From NCBI GenBank assembly GCA_913055695.1, contig CAJXKF010000007.1:62001-126000 (forward strand): DNA of 64,000 nucleotides, read 5' to 3'. The stretch is from an uncultured Methylophaga sp. GTDB lineage: Bacteria; Pseudomonadota; Gammaproteobacteria; Nitrosococcales; Methylophagaceae. A program made the position numbers and the translations under genes. Every line of letters begins with the position of its first letter. Within the stretch, counting starts at the first letter, position 1. Below, piece after piece: positions 56,868 through 64,000 of the stretch. The notes under the pieces were generated by a model. The model made no database searches. It was given only the letters and a program-made list of their open reading frames with translations, and was not told the DNA's origin.

Positions 56868-57143
56868 TTTCGCCTTGATGGCGAGTTCATTTTTTGCGTG
56901 GCCAAAAAACGAACCAAAAAAGGCCAGACCCATGCTTGCCCTGGGGGTCCCCCCCCCCTTTTGTGCTGACGAGTAGCGCAGGTTTATCTGGGTAAGGATT
57001 GAGCAGTGTCTGAGCGCAGCGAGTTTTGCTCAATCCCCAGATAAACTGAGCAACGCAGTGGAGCCGCAGGCCAGCACAATGGGGCGCCCTAGGGTTGTTA
57101 GGGAAATGGGCGCGCATTTCCCTGACTCGCCATCAAGGCGAAA
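56868..57143. repeat. Palindromic element with 18-bp terminal inverted repeats
   Basis: TTTCGCCTTGATGGCGAG at 56868-56885 is exactly mirrored at 57126-57143. Inside, GTTTATCTGGG and GGATTGAGCA near 56982 pair with TGCTCAATCC and CCAGATAAAC near 57033. TTGTGCTG near 56961 pairs with CAGCACAA near 57073. The interior also holds a C10 run (56949-56958). Length is 276 bp, and no transposase is encoded. It resembles a non-autonomous, MITE-like element. It fills most of the 431-bp gap 56717-57147, whose left part shows no gene. Confidence 0.65.
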
Positions 57144-57147
57144 TAAT

Positions 57148-57528
57148 TCAGTTAGTTAGAAACTGCCGTCTAACTGAAGGGAGTAAAAGCAGTGTCAGGA
57201 AAGCAATGAAAAGTACAATAAACATGCCCATCAACAGTGGCAGTGTCGACTGAGAAGACAACAACCTTTGAGCAGCGATACTAATACCTATCAATTGATA
57301 AATACCTGCCACTAAGCCCAACCACCATGACCAGCGATAATGTTTAATCAACCCAAAGCCAATGACTAATGCCATAACAAGCACTAACCATGTTTTTGGC
57401 AAGCTAAGGCTATATTTCAAAGTATATGAACTACCTGATATGAGGTAGTGAAAAAAAATGCCACCAAAAAAAGTGATGGCATAAAGAATGGCCAGAATTC
57501 CAGCAAGTTTGGCGTATCCATTTCGCAT
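57148..57528 (-). CDS. Hypothetical four-helix membrane protein
   Basis: 126 residues starting at the ATG with AGGAT six bases upstream. Four hydrophobic segments are clear (about 7-25, 38-57, 62-82 and 95-117). No family was recognised and no charged catalytic motif is present. The sequence is AT-richer than its neighbours and its stop codon lies 4 bp from the inverted repeat of the element, which could mean that it is foreign DNA or that the element inserted right behind it. Confidence 0.6.
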   Translation of the reverse strand: MRNGYAKLAGILAILYAITFFGGIFFHYLISGSSYTLKYSLSLPKTWLVLVMALVIGFGLIKHYRWSWWLGLVAGIYQLIGISIAAQRLLSSQSTLPLLMGMFIVLFIAFLTLLLLPSVRRQFLTN

Positions 57529-57601
57529 TATTTCATCCTTGGTAGTCGGTTGTGTCTTCATATAAGGCATCAACATCTTATCCGACGTTCAAACTCAATA
57601 C

Positions 57602-59107
57602 TTACTCTGGTCTCATATGCGGGAAAAGAAGAACATCCCGAATCGAAGGCGAGTCGGTCAACAACATGACAAGACGGTCGATACCAATCCCCTCTCCCGC
57701 TGTCGGCGGCATACCGTACTCAAGAGCCCGGATGTAATCGGCATCAAAATGCATCGCTTCATCATCACCGGCATCTTTTTCAGCGACCTGGGCCTGGAAG
57801 CGCTCGGCCTGATCTTCGGCATCATTGAGCTCGGAGAAGCCATTGGCAATCTCGCGACCACCGACGAAGAACTCGAAACGTTCGGTGACAAACGGGTCAT
57901 CATCACTGCGGCGGGCCAAAGGCGAAACTTCGGTCGGATAGGCGGTGATGAAGGTCGGGTCCATCAGGCGGTGCTCAACCGTTTTCTCGAAGATCTCGAT
58001 TTGTACCTTACCTAAGCCGTAAGTCTCCTTGATCGGAATATCGAGACCAGCGGCAATTTCACGAGCCGCTTCCAGTGTTTCAAGATGCTCCGGCTTGATA
58101 CCCGGATTGAAGTGCAGGATCGATTCCCTGACCGTCATACGGGTGAACGGCTTGGCGAAGTCGATATCGAGACCCTGGTAATGCACCTGTGAGGTACCCA
58201 ACACATCCTGGGTCACTGTGCGCAGCATATCCTCGGTCAGGTCCATCAGGTCGTGATGGTTAGCGTAAGCCTGATAGAACTCGACCATAGTGAATTCCGG
58301 GTTATGGCGGGTCGACAACCCTTCATTGCGGAAATTACGGTTGATTTCAAACACCCGCTCGAAACCACCGACAATCAGCCGCTTGAGGTAGAGTTCAGGC
58401 GCTATACGCAGGAACAGGTCCATATCGAGCGCATTGTGATAGGTGGTGAACGGACGCGCGGTCGCACCGCCCGGAATCGCCTGCATCATCGGCGTTTCGA
58501 CTTCAAGGTAGTCCTTGCTCATCAGGTAGCGGCGAACACCGTCAATAATCAGCGTGCGCAGACGGAATACATCACGGCTCGCTTCGTTCATGATGAGATC
58601 AACATAGCGCTGACGATAGCGGGTTTCCTGATCCGACAGGCCATGAAATTTTTCCGGCAGCGGACGCAAAGACTTGGTCAGCAAACGGATATTATCGACC
58701 AGCACCGACAGTTCGCCTTTCTGAGTGCGGAACATCACGCCTTCAGCAGCAATAATGTCACCCAGATCCCAGCGTTTGAACTGGGCATAAACGCCTTCCG
58801 GCAGATCGTCACGTTTGACGTAAAGCTGCATATCTCCGGACATATCACGGATATTGGCAAAGCTGGCTTTACCCATCACCCGTTTGGTCATCATCCGACC
58901 GGCAATTTTGACCCGGCGCGGGGTTTCGGCCAGTTGCTCGGCGCTCCAGTCTGCATATTCGGCGCTGAGCTCTGCATTCATCACATTACGGCGGAAGTCG
59001 TTGGGAAAGGCATTGCCCTGTTCACGCAGTTCGGCCAGTTTTTCGCGACGCTGCGCGATCAGTCGGTTTTCGTCCAGTTCGGTTCCGGTTTCGGTTTCGT
59101 TGCTCAT
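57602..59107 (-). CDS. lysS: Lysyl-tRNA synthetase (class II)
   Basis: 501 residues. N-terminal OB-fold anticodon-binding domain ([20 protein letters not shown]), class II motif 2 [20 protein letters not shown] and motif 3 [13 protein letters not shown]. It starts 2 bp after prfB, the typical prfB-lysS order. Confidence 0.97.
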   Translation of the reverse strand: MSNETETGTELDENRLIAQRREKLAELREQGNAFPNDFRRNVMNAELSAEYADWSAEQLAETPRRVKIAGRMMTKRVMGKASFANIRDMSGDMQLYVKRDDLPEGVYAQFKRWDLGDIIAAEGVMFRTQKGELSVLVDNIRLLTKSLRPLPEKFHGLSDQETRYRQRYVDLIMNEASRDVFRLRTLIIDGVRRYLMSKDYLEVETPMMQAIPGGATARPFTTYHNALDMDLFLRIAPELYLKRLIVGGFERVFEINRNFRNEGLSTRHNPEFTMVEFYQAYANHHDLMDLTEDMLRTVTQDVLGTSQVHYQGLDIDFAKPFTRMTVRESILHFNPGIKPEHLETLEAAREIAAGLDIPIKETYGLGKVQIEIFEKTVEHRLMDPTFITAYPTEVSPLARRSDDDPFVTERFEFFVGGREIANGFSELNDAEDQAERFQAQVAEKDAGDDEAMHFDADYIRALEYGMPPTAGEGIGIDRLVMLLTDSPSIRDVLLFPHMRPE

Positions 59108-59109
59108 GC

Positions 59110-60205
59110 TTATAATCCTGATTTCAGCGACGCTTCGATAAATTGGTCCAGATCGCCGTCAAGTACGGCCTGGGTATTGCCAGTCTCGACATGGGTGCGC
59201 AGGTCTTTAATCCGTGACTGGTCGAGGACATAGGATCGAATCTGACTACCCCAGCCGATATCCGATTTCGATTCTTCTGCGGCCTGCTTGACTTCGTTCT
59301 GCTTCATTAATTCCAGCTCGTACAGCTTGGCCCGCAGCTGGTTCATGGCACGGTCACGGTTCTGATGCTGACTGCGCTCGGTCTGGCACTGCACCACGGT
59401 ATTGGTCGGTACGTGGGTGATGCGCACGGCCGAATCGGTGGTGTTAACGTGCTGACCACCAGCGCCACTGGAACGGTAAGTATCGACACGCAGATCGGCC
59501 GGGTTGATTTCAATTTCGATGGTCTCATCGACTTCCGGATAGACAAACACCGACGCAAATGAGGTATGACGGCGGGCACCGGAATCGAATGGCGATTTAC
59601 GCACCAGACGATGAACGCCGGTTTCGGTACGCAGCATGCCGAAAGCATATTCGCCTTCAAAGCGCACGGTGGCACTCTTGATACCGGCGACCTCACCGGC
59701 TGAGACTTCCATCAGTTCGACCTTGTAGTCATGGTCCTCACCCCAGCGCAGATACATGCGCAGCAGGATATTGGCCCAGTCCTGTGCTTCCGTGCCGCCG
59801 GAGCCGGACTGAATATCCAGATAGGCACTGTTTTTATCCAGTTCGCCGGAGAACATGCGCTGAAATTCGAGTTTCTCCAGGCCTTTTTCCAGTTCATCCA
59901 GATCAGCGATAACCGCATCAAAAGTGGCCTGATCGTTTTCTTCCGCTGCGAGTTCAAGCAGATCCTGGGCATCATTCAGGGTATCGCGGTGTTTGGACAG
60001 CGTGCTGACGATTTTTTCCAGACTGGCCCGTTCCTGACCCAGTTTCTGGGCCCGTTCCGGATCGTCCCAGACGCTGGGAGATTCAAGTTCGCGGGTAACT
60101 TCGATTAAGCGTTCAGACTTTTCATCGAAGTCAAAGATACCCCCTAAGATCGTCACTGCGATCACGAAGGTCTTTAATACGTTGTAATGGCGCGCCTAGT
60201 TCCAA
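59110..60205 (-). CDS. prfB: Peptide chain release factor 2, with programmed +1 frameshift
   Basis: RF2, about 364 residues, which terminates translation at UAA and UGA. Frame 0 begins with a TTG at 60205, six bases after AGAGG, and gives 24 codons matching the RF2 N terminus ([18 protein letters not shown]). It then meets TGA at 60131-60133. The rest continues in the +1 frame to 59110. The site reads AGGGGG-TAT-CTT-TGA-C, the canonical RF2 autoregulatory slippery sequence. Downstream motifs are intact: SPF ([11 protein letters not shown]) for stop recognition and GGQ (SGAGGQHVN) for hydrolysis. Confidence 0.95.
60129..60146 (-). promoter_or_regulatory. prfB +1 frameshift site
   Basis: An internal Shine-Dalgarno-like AGGGGG lies just before CTT-TGA. 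When RF2 is scarce the ribosome slips forward one base and reads GAC, so the protein controls its own synthesis. All elements described for E. coli are visible. Confidence 0.95.
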
Positions 60206-60296
60206 GGTTAACCTCTGATATTGAGTAAAGGATGAAACGCCGGATAAAAACCGGCAAAACGCTATATTGTAACGGATTAATCGTGTTTTTTGTGGT

Positions 60297-61112
60297 TCAG
60301 CGCTTGGGCAGAAAGCGCATCGGGTCGACCGGCTTGCCGTTACGGCGGATTTCAAAATGCAGCTGATCGCGCTGGGTGCCGGTGCGGCCCATCAGGGCGA
60401 TTTTCTGACCACTTTTAACAACAGCGCCCTCTTTGACAAGGAGCCTGTCACTGTGCGCGTAAGCGCTGAGATAAACATCATTATGTTTGATGATCAGCAG
60501 ATTACCGTAGCGTGGAAGACTGTTGCCGCTGTAGACCACTTTGCCGGAAGCCGCTGCATAAACCGGTTGCCCTGACTGACCTGCAATATCAATGCCCTTG
60601 CGACCGGGGCTGCTGTTGGAATAGGTCGAGACCACTCGTCCCTCTGTCGGCCAGCGCCATTGCAGGTTCTGATTGCCGACAAAAGGCTCTGCTGATGGTT
60701 TCGGTTGCGGTTGTGGCTTCGCTGCGGTGGTCTTCGGCGTCGGCGCTGGCAGCGGTTTAGCCTGAACCGATGGACTCGGCTTGATCGGCTGGGTTTTGGT
60801 CGGCTGCGGACTGCTTGCTCGCTGCGCCGTTGTAGCGCTGGTCGGTTTGAAACGGATTCTCTGGCCGACATAGATGGTATAGGGCGAACGGATGTTGTTG
60901 ATACGGGCAACATCCTTGTAGTCCATGCCATAGCGCCAGCTTATTGAGTACAGCGTATCGCCTTTTCTGACCGTATAGTAACTGGGTGGTGTGGCGATTT
61001 TGCGCTCGCTGCTACGGTCATCACTGTAAGAACCGACTGGCGCTACAGCCCGACCACCGCCGCCACAGGCGGTCATCATGATCATCAGCAATAGCGGCAG
61101 AATCCATTTCAT
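60297..61112 (-). CDS. nlpD: NlpD-type murein hydrolase activator lipoprotein
   Basis: 271 residues. Lipoprotein signal (LLLMIMMTACGGGG), LysM domain (YYTVRKGDTLYSISWRYGMD), a Pro/Lys/Ala/Gln-rich linker (about 95-145) and a LytM/M23 domain. The zinc ligands are degenerate (GRKGIDIAGQSGQPVYAAAS lacks the first His), as in E. coli NlpD, so it should activate an amidase rather than cut peptidoglycan. surE-pcm-yqaA-nlpD form one run. No rpoS follows, although it often lies after nlpD. Confidence 0.92.
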   Translation of the reverse strand: MKWILPLLLMIMMTACGGGGRAVAPVGSYSDDRSSERKIATPPSYYTVRKGDTLYSISWRYGMDYKDVARINNIRSPYTIYVGQRIRFKPTSATTAQRASSPQPTKTQPIKPSPSVQAKPLPAPTPKTTAAKPQPQPKPSAEPFVGNQNLQWRWPTEGRVVSTYSNSSPGRKGIDIAGQSGQPVYAAASGKVVYSGNSLPRYGNLLIIKHNDVYLSAYAHSDRLLVKEGAVVKSGQKIALMGRTGTQRDQLHFEIRRNGKPVDPMRFLPKR

Positions 61113-61114
61113 CT

Positions 61115-61690
61115 CTATGCAAATATCAGGTAAGCCATCACCAAAATCAATACCGTCAGCCAGCCCAGCCTGTCGACCCAGAGGTGCAGACTGGCCTCCA
61201 GTTCCGGTCCGCCCCAGCGCATCAGGCCTGCAACCAGAAAAAACCGCATACCGCGGCCTATTAATGAGCCGATAACAAAAGGCAGCAGTAACATATTGGC
61301 AGCGCCGGCAGCGATAGTAAAAATTTTATAGGGGATCGGGGTAAAACCGGCGATGAAAATCGCCCAGAATCCCCACTTATCAAACCAGGCTGCGGCCTGC
61401 TGATACGCATGCATATAATCCAGTGAGATCAGCCAGGGTTCCGCCATCTGAAAGGCGAACAAGCCAATCGCATAACCAAGCAGCCCACCCAGCACCGAGG
61501 CAATCGTGGTCAGCGTGGCATAAAACCAGGCGCGGTCGGGCCGGGCCAGGCTCATCGGCGCCAGCATGACATCAGGCGGAATCAGAAAAAAGGACGACTC
61601 ACTGAAACTGACCAGCGCCAGCCAGTAGCTCGCATATTTGTGACGGGCCCAGTGCATAACACGGGCATAAAGACCGGAAAATAAACGCAT
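61115..61690 (-). CDS. yqaA: YqaA family membrane protein
   Basis: 191 residues. SNARE-associated/DedA-like protein with FSESSFFLIPPDVMLAPMSL, GYAIGLF and FTPIPYKIFTIAAGA, the family hallmarks. Four to five membrane segments. DedA relatives are linked to lipid-carrier flipping and membrane homeostasis, but this subgroup is uncharacterised. It overlaps pcm by one base. Confidence 0.88.
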   Translation of the reverse strand: MRLFSGLYARVMHWARHKYASYWLALVSFSESSFFLIPPDVMLAPMSLARPDRAWFYATLTTIASVLGGLLGYAIGLFAFQMAEPWLISLDYMHAYQQAAAWFDKWGFWAIFIAGFTPIPYKIFTIAAGAANMLLLPFVIGSLIGRGMRFFLVAGLMRWGGPELEASLHLWVDRLGWLTVLILVMAYLIFA

Positions 61691-62352
61691 CAGATTTGAC
61701 CGCTCAACAGGGGTACAAAGCTGACCGGATCCAGTTCGGTCTCCTCATAACGGTCCCCGACACGGTCTATCACCCGCAGTGACTGTCCCATACTGCCTCC
61801 AACCGGGATCACCAATCGGCCACCCGGTGCCAGTTGCTTGAGCAGTTCATGCGGCACCTGTTCGGGCGCGCAGGTGACGATAATGCCATCGTAAGGTGCA
61901 TACCACTCCCAGCCCCAATTACCATCACTGTGCTTAAGCTTAATATTATTCAGTTTAAGCTGGTAGAACCGTTCACGAGCCTGGTTCTGCAGCGGCGAAA
62001 TGCGTTCCACACTGAACACACGGGACACTAGTCTAGACAGCACCGCTGTCTGATAACCGGAACCAGTACCAACTTCCAGCACTTTTTCCCGTTCACCGTC
62101 ACCGGCAAGCAGGATTTCGGTCATTTTAGCGACGATGTAAGGCTGGGAAATAGTCTGACCATGGCCGATAGGCAGCGCAGTATCCTCATAAGCACGACTG
62201 GCCAGGGCTTCATCGACGAACAGATGGCGTGGCATTTCACGGATCACAGCCAGCACCTCGGGGTTGGTAATGCCGCGCTCCTGCAAGCGGGCAACCAGCC
62301 GGTCACGGGTACGTTGTGATGTCATGCCGATACCGCGGTAATCCGTGTTCAT
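61690..62352 (-). CDS. pcm: Protein-L-isoaspartate O-methyltransferase
   Basis: 220 residues. It repairs isoaspartyl damage with [42 protein letters not shown] and [19 protein letters not shown] are the characteristic motifs. It starts 1 bp after surE. Confidence 0.96.
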   Translation of the reverse strand: MNTDYRGIGMTSQRTRDRLVARLQERGITNPEVLAVIREMPRHLFVDEALASRAYEDTALPIGHGQTISQPYIVAKMTEILLAGDGEREKVLEVGTGSGYQTAVLSRLVSRVFSVERISPLQNQARERFYQLKLNNIKLKHSDGNWGWEWYAPYDGIIVTCAPEQVPHELLKQLAPGGRLVIPVGGSMGQSLRVIDRVGDRYEETELDPVSFVPLLSGQI

Positions 62353-62353
62353 A

Positions 62354-63100
62354 TCAGCAATCTTTCAGCCACCTGGCGACACCATCGATGGCGTCATAAC
62401 GGGTCAAGTCGATTTGCAGCGGCGTAACAGATACCGCGCCGCGGCGAATAGCATCAAAGTCGGTGCCGGGACCGGCATCCTCTTCATCACCGGCCGGACC
62501 GATCCAGTACATCGGCCGTCCGCGCGGGTCGAACTCCTTGATGACCGGTTCCGCTTTGTGGCGATGGCCGAGGCGGGTGCTCTCGATACCGGTGATTTCC
62601 TCGATAGGCAGGTCAGGGACATTCACATTGAGAATGGTGTCTGCCGGCAGTGAAGATGTTTTCAATCTGGACACCAGCTTCTGCGCCACCCAGGCTGCAG
62701 TCTCGTAATGCGTACCGGTATGTGAGGCCAGTGAAATAGCGATGGCCGGCAGGCCCAGAAAGCGACCTTCCATTGCCGCAGCGACGGTGCCGGAATAGAG
62801 CACATCATCACCCAGGTTGGCGCCGGCGTTAATACCGGAGACCACCATATCCGGATCTTCATCCAGCAAACCGGTAATCGCCAGGTGAACACAGTCCGTG
62901 GGCGTGCCCTCGACCCGGTAGACGCCGTCTTCCTGCCTTTCCAGCCGCAGCGGGTTTTCCAGGGTCAAAGAATTGCTGGCACCACTGCGATTTCTGTCAG
63001 GTGCCACCACGGTAATATCACCAAAACTGCTTAATGCATCGGCCAGGGTGCGAATGCCCTGGGATAGATAACCATCATCATTGCTGATCAGGATTTTCAT
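62354..63100 (-). CDS. surE: 5'/3'-nucleotidase SurE
   Basis: 248 residues. [20 protein letters not shown] supplies the metal aspartates, and [16 protein letters not shown] and [20 protein letters not shown] complete the active site. It dephosphorylates nucleotides. It heads surE-pcm-yqaA-nlpD. Confidence 0.97.
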   Translation of the reverse strand: MKILISNDDGYLSQGIRTLADALSSFGDITVVAPDRNRSGASNSLTLENPLRLERQEDGVYRVEGTPTDCVHLAITGLLDEDPDMVVSGINAGANLGDDVLYSGTVAAAMEGRFLGLPAIAISLASHTGTHYETAAWVAQKLVSRLKTSSLPADTILNVNVPDLPIEEITGIESTRLGHRHKAEPVIKEFDPRGRPMYWIGPAGDEEDAGPGTDFDAIRRGAVSVTPLQIDLTRYDAIDGVARWLKDC

Positions 63101-63166
63101 TATGATTTTAGCCTAATTGGAGCTCTGAAATACGCTCCATATCTTAGCAAGAATGTGAACTGCTAG

Positions 63167-63198
63167 TTAGAAAAAAGGCATCCGAAGATGCCTTTTTT
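63167..63198 (-). terminator. Intrinsic terminator after formate dehydrogenase
   Basis: GGCATC-cgaa-GATGCC (63177-63192) is flanked by six A and six T, giving a 12-bp stem with a UUCG-type loop on the minus strand. It starts about 15 bp after the stop at 63213. Confidence 0.92.
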
Positions 63199-63212
63199 AT
63201 TGGAAATACCGC

Positions 63213-64000
63213 TTATAGCAGTACGTTTTTCGACTGACCGCCGCCGTAGCTATAGAACTGCATCGGTTCACCACCCGGGGTGACATTGACCGCACAGTAC
63301 TTGAACTCGGGGATTTTCGCCGCCGGGTCCAAAGCCGGGTTGGACAGTTTATTGACCGCCGCTTCGTAATAACAGAAAGCCATAAACACGGCGCCGGTCG
63401 GTACGCCCATATCGGCACGGGCAATTGCCGAGACACTGCCACGGCGGGTAGACAGGGTAATCAGTTCGCCCGGATTGACGCCCATTTCATCGAGCGTAAT
63501 CGGATTCACTGTTGCTACCGCTTCCGGCTCCAGCGAGTCGAGCACGTTGGAACGACGGGTCATTGAACCGGTATGCCAGTGTTCCAGCATGCGACCGGTA
63601 ATGAGCACGAACGGATAGTCTTCATCCGGTCTTTCATCCGGCGGCACAATATCAGCCGGGACAAACTTGCCACGACCACTCGGGGTCGGGAAGGCGCGGG
63701 TAAAGATCACCGGATCGCCCGGATCCCCCTCTTCCACACAGGGGTAAACCACACCATGCTCACGTTGCAGGCGATCCCAGGTAATACCGGCCATCGACGG
63801 CACCGCTTTGCGGATTTCAGCAAACACATCTGCCGGTCCGTCATAGTGCCAGTCGAGGCCCATACGGTTGGCAATTTGCTGGATGATCCACAGATCCTGA
63901 CGGGCATCACCCGGCGGGTCGATAGCCTGACGGCCCAGTTGTACCCAGCGGTCGGTATTCGTGAAAGTACCGGTCTTTTCCGGGAACGCCGATGCCGGCA
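63213..64000 (-). CDS. fdhA: Formate dehydrogenase alpha subunit, C-terminal fragment
   Basis: The frame is open to the right edge, giving 261 residues of the C-terminal end. PASAFPEKTGTFTNTDRWVQ and WIIQQIANRMGLDWHYDGP, then FPTPSGRGKFVPADIVPPDE and LITGRMLEHWHTGSMTRRS, match the last part of NAD-linked molybdenum/tungsten formate dehydrogenase alpha subunits, including the molybdopterin-dinucleotide-binding domain. The active-site cysteine or selenocysteine and the Fe-S clusters lie outside the window. It would oxidise formate to CO2, the final step of methylotrophic energy metabolism. The gene ends in a strong terminator. Confidence 0.85.
   Translation of the reverse strand, partial: PASAFPEKTGTFTNTDRWVQLGRQAIDPPGDARQDLWIIQQIANRMGLDWHYDGPADVFAEIRKAVPSMAGITWDRLQREHGVVYPCVEEGDPGDPVIFTRAFPTPSGRGKFVPADIVPPDERPDEDYPFVLITGRMLEHWHTGSMTRRSNVLDSLEPEAVATVNPITLDEMGVNPGELITLSTRRGSVSAIARADMGVPTGAVFMAFCYYEAAVNKLSNPALDPAAKIPEFKYCAVNVTPGGEPMQFYSYGGGQSKNVLL

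Noticed and set aside
56760..56969. Plus-strand frame of 69 codons across the left end of the palindromic element
   Set aside because: It runs through the inverted repeat and the C10 tract, has no ribosome site and a low-complexity composition, so it is probably a non-coding frame over a repeat.
56887..57117. Minus-strand frame of 76 codons inside the same element
   Set aside because: It is wholly contained in the repeat and no start signal or product is recognisable.

Overview
This 64 kb window is an ordinary, densely packed chromosomal segment of a gammaproteobacterium. The evidence is a gammaproteobacterial set of orthologs: tmcA, slyX, cobalamin-dependent metH, a bioBFHCD operon, ubiCA-recG, rpoZ-spoT, rph-rdgB-hemW, prfB-lysS and surE-pcm-nlpD. 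A formate dehydrogenase alpha-subunit gene enters at the right edge, which would suit a methylotroph such as a Methylophaga-like bacterium. That assignment is inference only. No rRNA, tRNA, CRISPR array, prophage or intact insertion sequence was seen.

Layout. 1-4224: the start of tmcA (cut by the window edge), slyX and metH, all on the minus strand. 4360-8973: a dCache chemoreceptor, an NhaP2-type cation/proton antiporter and an LEA-type lipoprotein. 9151-10115: two small secreted paralogs sharing a Met/His-rich motif, each with its own strong terminator. 10326-12803: leuA facing an Lrp-type regulator, with a possible leucine leader peptide upstream of leuA. 12804-14715: rarD, an alkyltransferase-like protein and a frameshifted LysE-family exporter. 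14804-17647: a PP2C phosphatase-kinase fusion and a secreted beta-propeller. 18079-20294: a PIN-PhoH ATPase and a PilZ protein. 20313-24562: an RND efflux pair. 24656-30504: a GST-like protein and the biotin operon, which ends in a transglutaminase-like lipoprotein. 30539-33630: comF, a palindromic repeat element, a diguanylate cyclase, a small potassium channel and a cysteine-containing membrane protein. 33634-38905: a nuclease, a chemoreceptor-tip-like protein, ubiA, ubiC, recG and ridA. 38938-42069: spoT, rpoZ and gmk. 42271-48413: a second diguanylate cyclase, yicC, then rph-rdgB-lipoprotein-hemW and a MOSC protein. 48404-52612: alaC-hom-thrC and a membrane protein. 52707-56716: an HDOD protein, a degenerate serine recombinase, envelope proteins and a Ca2+ antiporter. 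56868-57143: a second palindromic element with 18-bp terminal inverted repeats. 57148-63100: a membrane protein, lysS, prfB (with its +1 frameshift site), nlpD, yqaA, pcm and surE. 63213-64000: formate dehydrogenase.

How genes work together. Biotin synthesis is complete from malonyl-ACP methylation to biotin except for bioA, which is not in the window. alaC-hom-thrC links alanine and threonine synthesis. ubiC-ubiA make the first two ubiquinone steps. spoT-rpoZ-gmk forms the usual stringent-response neighbourhood. Cyclic-di-GMP signalling is represented by two GGDEF proteins with I-sites and one PilZ protein.

The less ordinary observations are the paired MPHxAHEMG secreted proteins, a five-cysteine insertion in threonine synthase, a serine recombinase that has lost active-site arginines, a free-standing chemoreceptor-tip-like protein, and two nested palindromic repeat elements.
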